From Ampelocalamus luodianensis (Eukaryota; Streptophyta; Magnoliopsida; Poales; Poaceae), in NCBI GenBank assembly GCA_036346255.1, contig CM070619.1:35284342-35348341 (forward strand): DNA of 64,000 bases, in the 5' to 3' direction. This document shows positions 56,891-64,000 of this stretch, in pieces; positions within the stretch are counted from its first letter, which is position 1, and each line of letters opens with the position of its first letter. The translations under genes and the position numbers were made by a program. Under the pieces are notes generated by a model. That model ran no database searches and was not told the DNA's origin. It was given only the letters and a program-made list of their open reading frames with translations.

Positions 56891-59800
56891 TTTAGTAATG
56901 ATCATTAGGATCTATGCATAATCTTCATGATCTTTACATTGTCGACCAACTAGATCTGAATTGTTAAGTGGTAAAACCTTCAAGGTGAATTGAAGTGGTA
57001 ATCATTGTATCAACACCTTCCAGCCTTGACTAAAATAAAGATTTTCAAAATCTTAAGTACGATGATAAGTGTTTAGCATATGCTCCCCCTGAGGACAACT
57101 TCTGTTGAAGTCTTGTTGCTTTAATGCCTTTCATACATTTTTCAAAAATTAATATAGGAAAGGATATTGTGATCAAATCAACTGGATTATCACAATGCAG
57201 AGTCTAACATACAAATATGATATTACTCCTCTAGAGATTTTAGGATGGACACTATTCGGGAGTAACATGCTTAACTTATCAAATACCATTATTTAATTAT
57301 GCAACACAAGTAGATTATCCTTGCAGAGGATATGGGGGTAGTATTAGTTGCAAATTCATATGCCTTTCAGATTTGATTTATCAAAACCTTTTATGGTATT
57401 AATATTTTGCAACTATCTCCGGGTTGTTAAAGTTACAACCACTAGTCTGTTCTGTGGATCTATAAAGTATGGATCTACCATACTAGAGTAAAATATAGCA
57501 AGTTTTAGTTTTGGCACTTAAGAGATTAATTGCCAATATCACCAATGCATGTAGTACCTTCATGGTACTACAGGAAACCACCATTCTACTAACTTCTGGT
57601 GGAAGATGCACTTTGTAAGTACTTGTGTGGCGCGCTTATGGTTTTTAGGTTCCTCATTACGTTCTTTCGGGTCTTCATGGGTCCTTCTCCACTTCTACAG
57701 ATTATATGATCATTGGTGTGATTAAGAGGTCGACTGGTAAAATAATTTCTCTTCAGGCGGATACTCTTTCTACAGGTAAGAGACTATTGGGTATGAGTTT
57801 TATATATATTACGATTTTGTTTTCTTTCTTACTATGAATTTTGAGTCCCTCGAGGATGTCGTCAATGATTTTCAGAACCCATTTACTGTATATATTATTT
57901 ATTCATTCATACCATTTGCCAGAATTATTATGCAACGGAACATTATTTCATTCATAATAGGAGAGTAATGGTCTCTACGACGACCTTTGACCCATAGCTT
58001 TCACCACCTCATTATGTTCATGATGACCTATCAAGTCTGAACTATCTAGTTCCAAGACTTTTATTTATCAATTATGGTTCAACCTTAGATGCTTCATTTA
58101 TTTGACCCTATATGAGTGCTACAAGCGCTCAGCCATGAACTTTGGTTCCGGATCCGTGTTTTGGTAAGAGAAACTTTAGCAACAGACGCAAAGTGGTTGT
58201 CGATAACTTTTCTCCCATATCCTCGGAATTGAGGGTATATCAGTATTAACCAGATCTTTGTCATTTTCCAAACAAAAAATTCTTAGTCGTTCCGCATTCC
58301 TAGCATTGTAATATTTGTGCATCAAATTGCCGGGGTTTTCATCTTCATGTTGAGCCTCTTCACGAGGTACGCCTTCAAGGTGAGTTCTGTTCAAGAGTGT
58401 TTAAGGACTGATTAATAATTGTTTTTACTAGTGTTATTAGATCTTAGACCCACAAGTGTCCCTGCAAATTTTAGAACAAGGACCAATAAATCAATTTCGC
58501 AAAGGTGGATATACTATTCAACCCGGGGTATTCCGCTTAGCCACATATTTACTACAAGTAAACACTATGACAATTCCTCCATGATTGGTAAGCATCTCAC
58601 AGACTCCCCGCTTCTAGTGTACAGGAGCATAAACTAAAACTTAAGTTTATCTTGGCTACTTCATGTATCTTTGTACGAAAGATCTTTTCCTTCTGGAAAA
58701 TACGACAGCATTTGAACTTTTTGGGCATTTCTCTCCCCTCTAATGCCGATATTTGATCTTTATTAATAGAATACTACAAAATCCCCCTATCATGGACACA
58801 TGATTGACTGAATTTCAGATCCAACATGATATCCAACAACAGGTAGTGGCCAAAACGTGTATGCTATAGTGGTGATAACATGTGAGAAATGTTTGATTCC
58901 TCCAATATGCACAAATTTCAATAAGGGTTTGATAATTATATGTTGTGAGCTAGACTTTTATCATTGTAGTGGCACTAAAAGTGCACCATCCTAATAGTTT
59001 GTAGGTTATTCCAACTTCTAGTTGATTATTAATATGTGACGAAGATCCCATATGGGGTCCGAGAGTTGGCAAACTTATTATATAGTCTAGCCCCTTTATT
59101 ATTTGCCCAAGTTTTGATTCAATTACTCATACCATATTTTAAACAATTTGAATCATTAAACTTCAAGTTTATAATTGCACAACATATTTCCTATGGTCAT
59201 AAGTAGTATGTTCTAACATTATAAATCTACAGGATGCTCTTTAGGAACATAAATATAATGTTGGAACATAAAACATGTAACAAACTTAATTTGCATAGAA
59301 AAACTAGATTTTATTTTGGACTACAAATATAGTTGAAACACTCAAAAAAAAAATATTCCACTGGAATTTTTATTGTTCAACAGGAACACCATTTTAATTA
59401 AGGGTGATAAATTGCATGCCTGATTTTAATTTGTAATGCCAAAATAAACATGGCCAAATTTAGATCATTCAGGATCAATAAAATCCAAAAGGTTATTATA
59501 TTTTATTTCGGGAATTATATTCGCTTAAAGCAAGTGATATGTCTTCGGTGATGTTGCAGTTGCGGATCGCATTTACAAATATGCATGAGTCATTTCTGAT
59601 GAGTATGGCATGCTTTAGTGCGTAACCAACATGGCATATGTGCGACTACGTCAAGCGGTCATCGGTTTGTTGTGTGTATTCCCGCATGCTGCTAGTTAAC
59701 ATATTGTTGAAGGCACAAATCAATTGCCCTTCGCGGGCTGCAATGATTGTGGTTGCCAGTAGTATGGGTATCGGCAATGGCGTAAATGTCATTTTTTAAT

Positions 59801-60843
59801 ATCAACTAGATAAGGATAATAATCATGCAATTTACTTTTATTATCTCGCAAAATAAACTAGATTAATTTATTGCTTTGGGCTAATTTGCTTCTGGCTTTG
59901 ACCTAGGATATGCCGCTACTCTTAACATGACTCTTGTTTTTGAATATCTTTCCTATGCCTCTTAGGTTTCAATATCCCACACATGCGCAATTTCCTCCTT
60001 TTCACGCCAACTATAAAAATCTCGAGTGATAGCATGTGCATCAGGCATTTGCTTGAAATCAACTTAGAGTTTGAGCAAAGATTTGCAATCATACTTCAAC
60101 AGGAATATAATTTTATTGGCGCAAAAACAATATATACTTTGTAATGTTCTGCTTACAAAGTTATTCAATTAAGAAATCAGTATGGTGGCGGAGAGTGTTA
60201 TATAGACTCCAAGTCTTAGGGTGTTAGTTATTCTGTGCTTTATTAAGGATTATGGTGTTTTCTAGCCAAATTAATCCGTCAGGGATCAACATATGACTAG
60301 TTTTGTTCTGGTCCCACCAGGAAAAATTGCTTTCCTTTTGCCATCTGGGCATCTGTGCACTATAAGCTAGTGAATTGAAGCTTAGTAGATATTAAGAGCA
60401 TATGTCCAATATTTTGTTAGCAAGGCATGGCAAAGTTTTTTCAGTTTTAGACATACGATTTACAAATTTTATTACATGCAAGATTAATTATTTTACTATA
60501 GGGCAAGATATACTACTGGAAATATGTTCTATTAAGCAGATTAATCAACTATTTAGCATGGGATAAGGCTTTAATAGAACAACTTAGACTATTATTTTAT
60601 TTATGGCATTCAGGAAATAGCAATCTAATGCATAAGTTTTCAGCCTAAAGCAAAAAAAAAAAAAAAGGAGATGCTCATCATGAGCAGGACCAAGCTCGAC
60701 AGGAGTTGAATCTATACTACTAATACGACTCATGTAGGAAAGCAACATCTTTACAAAGCTAAGGGATAACTAGGAGATTGCTACAAGTCTCCATAGAGCA
60801 AAGCATGGGCTTATTATTGCTGCCATCTAGGACAAGCAAATAT
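56891..60843 (-). mobile_element. Decayed interior of element J, no readable gene
   Basis: AT-rich sequence with short frames only. CTCCCCCTGA occurs at about 57090 as it does near the 3' end at 56391, hinting at an internal duplication or second insertion. An A-run lies at 60651-60666. A 72-codon frame at 58176-58394 and one at 58419-58637 show no recognisable domain. Confidence 0.5.
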
Positions 60844-62414
60844 TGTAATACACCATAATAGAATTCGGAAGAAAACAAATATTCAAAGAGAAGGATTAAT
60901 TAGAGTTTGATTCGGGAGAAGAATCTAACGGAGATTAGTAAATTTAACAGTCAGCGTGTAATACCCCAAATGGATTCGGAAGAAAGTTTGACGAAGAATA
61001 ATAAAAATTAGGGGAAGGACCAATTAGCAAAATATTTTAACAGAAAAGAGAGGGGGATTTATGCAAAATCCTGACAACCTGGGCCTTGGGCCTCTGCCCA
61101 TGAGGCCTTGTGGTGGCCGGCCAAAAAGGGGGGAGGCACCACTCTCCCCCCAAAACCCTAGCCGCCCCACCCCTTTCCCCTCTTCCCTCTTGTGGCCGCC
61201 ACCTCCTTCTCCTCCCTTGGCTGCCCTCTTGCGCCTCCTCCCTCCACCTTTGCTCCCTCCTCCGGTGAGACCATCCGCTGCCGGCGAGGATCACCCTTGG
61301 TGCTGCCCGGCCTCGCGAAGGAAGGAGGGATCCACCAAGTGGTGCTCGGCCAAGAAGAAGGAGGAGAAGTAGTGGAGAGGGGGAAAGGAGAGATCATGAC
61401 CTGGGGTAGGTGTTCCACATGTCCAGCAATGGTTCTTCAAGGGTATGTCTCTTTCCCCCTTCCGATTAGTCGCGAATTTGATTTTTAAGCCGAGTCGGGT
61501 TTAGATCGCGTTCTGTCCAGAAACTTGTGTGGCTGTTTTCGTGTTCTTAGAAGCAGAATATGGGAATCTCGTCTCCTAGAAAGTTGTGGAAAATGTTCTT
61601 AGCTTTCAGTGGCCGCCAAGAACATCTGATTCCGACATTCGAGTCAAAAGTTATGTTATTTTTAGTGTTTACTGTCCAGAATCCTGACGAGAATCTGCAG
61701 TCATCTTGTTTAATAAATAAGAAATTGTTAAGTGCCGAATTAGAACTTGGGATCTCCTAGCGAGTTGTAGGTTATCTCGTTACCTTTCATTGCCGACAAG
61801 AATCACATCATTTGGACCTTTGTAGAAAAAGTTATGTTTTTTCTTAGGGAGTCTGTGCTGTGGAATGGTGGTTGGTCTGACAGGTTTTAGTGTTTCGACT
61901 TAAGCGTGTGTTTAGAGGAACAATCAGAGGGGCTCACCATAATGAAAAATGTAGATAATCCTTCCAGCTTTCAGGAAAACTAAAGATCATGAAATTTGGA
62001 CGAACGTAGAGAAAGTTATGATAATTTCATTGTTGCTGTCCAGAGACCCGACGCGAGAATTGATACTCTGTTGTTTGGTTTGGTAGGGCTAGTAAAGGAC
62101 CGAATCAGAGAACCTCACCAACTAGGTTTAGAAGGGGAATTCACTAACCTTTTCAGATGGTCCAAGATCAATCCATTTGGATTTCTGTACATTTAGTTAT
62201 GATTTTTCGAAGGGGGCTGTTCTCTGGAAATGAAAACTGACAGCTAGCAATAGAGTTGGGGATCACGTTTAGTGGACGATGTGCTCATTTTGTGTTTATG
62301 GTTTTGTTATTTGACTTATATGGTAGCCTTAGCATGTCTCAATTGTATGTCCAGGTGTGGGTTTGGCTCCGGGAGCAGTACCTTATCCTCGACATCCACC
62401 TTCGCACGGTTGAG

Positions 62415-62980
62415 GCAAGTGCATTGATTGTTTCGTGGTTGTGTTTGATTGGTCATGATTGTGTGCTTCTCGATATGTGGTAGCATTGTGAGATTGTTGG
62501 CTTGATGTTGATTTAAGATTGGTGGATGCGTCATATATGTCCATGCTCTATTGTTATATGTTATTACTGTCTTGTGGTAATTTGATGATGATTAAATGAT
62601 GAACATGTGCATATTGAGATCATATTGAGGCTTGGTCATGTGGTGACCAAGTATGTTTCCTTTGAGATCCCCGTCATGAATGCGACGGGCCCGAGATCCC
62701 CACACTCGTGGAGTGTGGGCTTGAGGTCCCCGTTACTTGCGGAGTAACGGGCAATTGGTCCCTGTGCGTGCGCGCACAGGCATGGGTATGCGGTGACGGT
62801 TGCATACTCTGCATTACCGGTGTAATGCACACAGAAAGTTAAAGATAAAGGATCCTTGAGCATTGCATTTGCATATGAGGTGTTCTATTGTTGATCTCCT
62901 TTACGTGGATGCTGATGTTATAGTTTCTTTATGTACTTGCTGAGTCTATGGACTCACTCTTGCTTTTATTGTTGTTTTAG
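62415..62980 (+). other. Putative GC-AG intron in LTR K
   Basis: TTGAG|GCAAGTGC and TTGTTTTAG|GTACCC bound 566 bases including the hairpin array. Confidence 0.4.
62631..62828 (+). repeat. Hairpin array in LTR K
   Basis: CTTGGTCAT/GTGACCAAG, CCCGTC/GACGGG, CCCACACTC/GAGTGTGGG, CCCGTTAC/GTAACGGG, CCTGTGCG/CGCACAGG, a GTATGC/GCATAC stem, GCATTAC/GTAATGC. The cleanest array in the window. Confidence 0.85.
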
Positions 62981-63380
62981 GTACCCGATCCAAGAACGAC
63001 ATGCATGGGGGGAAGTAGACTGCTAGTCACACACATGCCACACGAACTAAATAAAGATGAATGATCTTCATAACGTGATTGATTTTAGTAAATGCAAAGA
63101 TTATTATGTTTTGTCTCATGCAATGGATTAAATGTAATAATGATGAGTAGTGGAACTTCATATCTCTCTAGTTATGTTAGATACTTAGCATGTCATTGAT
63201 TATCTTTTGATGTCTTTGGATGAAAGTTTTAGTTAATATTTGAATAATCTGTGTGTTGGAACCTTCGTGTGATTAACTTTACAAGGGAGGTTCTGCCGAA
63301 ATTTATTAAGATTGTTTAATTTAGAATTATTAGAGTTTGTTTAGTAGCATTCCAGGCTCATATTGGGCTGGGGTGTTACA

Positions 63381-63634
63381 AATATCCACTTAGTGATGTC
63401 TAACATATCCTACATAATTCATGCAATTTTCTATATGTTTATAGCTGCTAAATAATTTTAAATGCATAAAATGAGTGCAAAAATAGAAAAGATTAATTTC
63501 ATCTATTCAGTAGACAATTTTATAAATTTCCTAGAATTTTCCTAGTATTTTTATTGGATTGTTATAATAATTTTAAGGTCTTGAAGCAATTTTCAAAATT
63601 ACTAAACCCATTAAATAATTTCGTTTTGATAACA
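63381..63634 (-). mobile_element. Element J interior next to its 5' LTR
   Basis: AT-rich leader. Directly beside the 5' LTR the minus strand reads TGTTATCAAAACG, a decayed form of the TGGTATCAGAGC primer-binding site (about 63622-63634). Confidence 0.55.
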
Positions 63635-63825
63635 TGTTAAATAATTGATATCGTAGTTGGGGGATAATCAATCCAATCACACAAAGAGAGACACAATGTA
63701 GAGGATCCAAGATTTTTATTCACCTTTGTTATTGTACATGGGGGGTGCTCATATTTATAGCCCAAAAGTGTGAAACCCCTCCAATGGGCGGTTCAGACTT
63801 TTGCCCATAATTAGGTTTCATAACA
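63635..63825 (-). mobile_element. 5' LTR of element J
   Basis: The plus strand reads TGTTAAATAATTG to TTTCATAACA, 191 bases. About as similar to the 3' LTR as expected for an old copy, with several substitutions. Confidence 0.85.
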
Positions 63826-64000
63826 TCCAAATATTTTTATCTTCTTTTCTAGGTTGCTTATTCTATTGACTCTTTCTCGATATCCACGTGTCCGACCATG
63901 CTTTGGAAGCAAAGCTAATAGTAAGAGATAACTTCTTTTGTTCTCAACTCCTTAGGGGTGTTTGGAATCCAAGATTTTTTAGGTATTTTGTAGGATTGAA
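63826..64000. other. Right flank of element J, no gene seen
   Basis: Begins with target duplication TCCAA. From about 63954 AGGGGTGTTTGGAATCC resembles the ends of Tourist/PIF-type elements, but it runs off the window and cannot be confirmed. Confidence 0.4.

Larger units (their letters stand above)
60844..63380 (+). mobile_element. Solo LTR K, gypsy/LARD-type, inside element J
   Basis: Starts TGTAATACACC at 60844, has a second start-like TGTAATACCCC at 60957, and ends GGGTGTTACA at 63380. Perfect target duplication AATAT (60839-60843 and 63381-63385) proves that the outer start is the true one. Length 2537 bases. No PBS or polypurine tract, so a solo LTR. G/C-rich frames at 61037-61488 lie in the CT/GA-rich part and are not genes. 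Confidence 0.93.
55926..63825 (-). mobile_element. Element J: degraded Ty1-copia element with short LTRs
   Basis: LTRs of 204 bases (55926-56129, 3') and 191 bases (63635-63825, 5'). Flanks TCCCA (55921-55925) and TCCAA (63826-63830) match at four of five bases, a target duplication with one change. Interior about 5 kb without K. RNase H is next to the 3' LTR. No gag or integrase could be read; the interior is heavily decayed. Confidence 0.8.

Noticed and set aside
57641..58640. Host gene inside element J
   Set aside because: Short frames with no domain, no start context, and flanked by decayed copia sequence.

Overview
This is nuclear, intergenic DNA from a plant, almost certainly a grass (Poaceae) with a large repeat-rich genome. 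Nearly all of it is nested LTR retrotransposons. I see no intact host protein-coding gene, no tRNA or rRNA gene and no CRISPR array. The grass call rests on a BARE/Angela-like copia solo LTR, a SIRE/Maximus-like copia LTR, Tekay/Del-like chromovirus remnants, and long gypsy LTRs starting TGTAATACCCC and ending GGGTGTTACA.

Layout. 1-2555: element E (minus): leader start, PBS and 5' LTR. 2556-3223: degenerate minisatellite. 3224-5553: LTR A. 5554-6594: unclassified DNA with an uncharacterised minus-strand ORF. 6595-10139: LTR D, distantly related to the LTRs of B. 10140-28999: element C, made of a 5' LTR remnant, a mostly non-coding interior and a 3' LTR. That 3' LTR is split by element B (16751-27993), a Tekay-like chromovirus with 4.65 kb LTRs and a deleted interior. 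29000-29556: unclassified DNA with an inverted repeat. 29557-30865: copia solo LTR F (target duplication TATAT). 30866-34544 and 51866-53268: element G (minus), whose LTR is split by element H (34545-51860, duplication CATGC). The 3' LTR of H is itself split by element I (41709-49756, duplication ACCTT). 53269-55910: SIRE-like copia debris, a hairpin element and a SIRE-like LTR. 55926-63825: copia element J (minus), which contains solo LTR K (60844-63380, duplication AATAT).

Function. No element here looks able to move by itself. B keeps only integrase and chromodomain, with frameshifts. G has a broken RT/RNase H fragment. J has a broken RNase H. C, H and I have interiors of about 4-4.5 kb (I is partly rearranged) with no long ORF, and they look like non-autonomous large retrotransposon derivatives. 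Just before their polypurine tracts they keep a decayed integrase C-terminus and chromodomain, which suggests descent from a chromovirus and mobilisation in trans.

Most interesting signal. Every A/C/E/G/H/I/K-type LTR carries an array of about 5-8 short consecutive hairpins. Their stem sequences differ between families while base pairing is kept, and covarying base pairs can be read directly. In most copies the array lies between a perfect GC-type splice donor (AG|GCAAGT) and a strong acceptor (TTTTAG|G), so it may sit inside a conserved LTR intron of about 570-710 bp. A second point for any reader: sister repeat copies differ mainly by small indels at CAG/CTG/CCG/CGG, so some frameshifts here may be sequencing errors.
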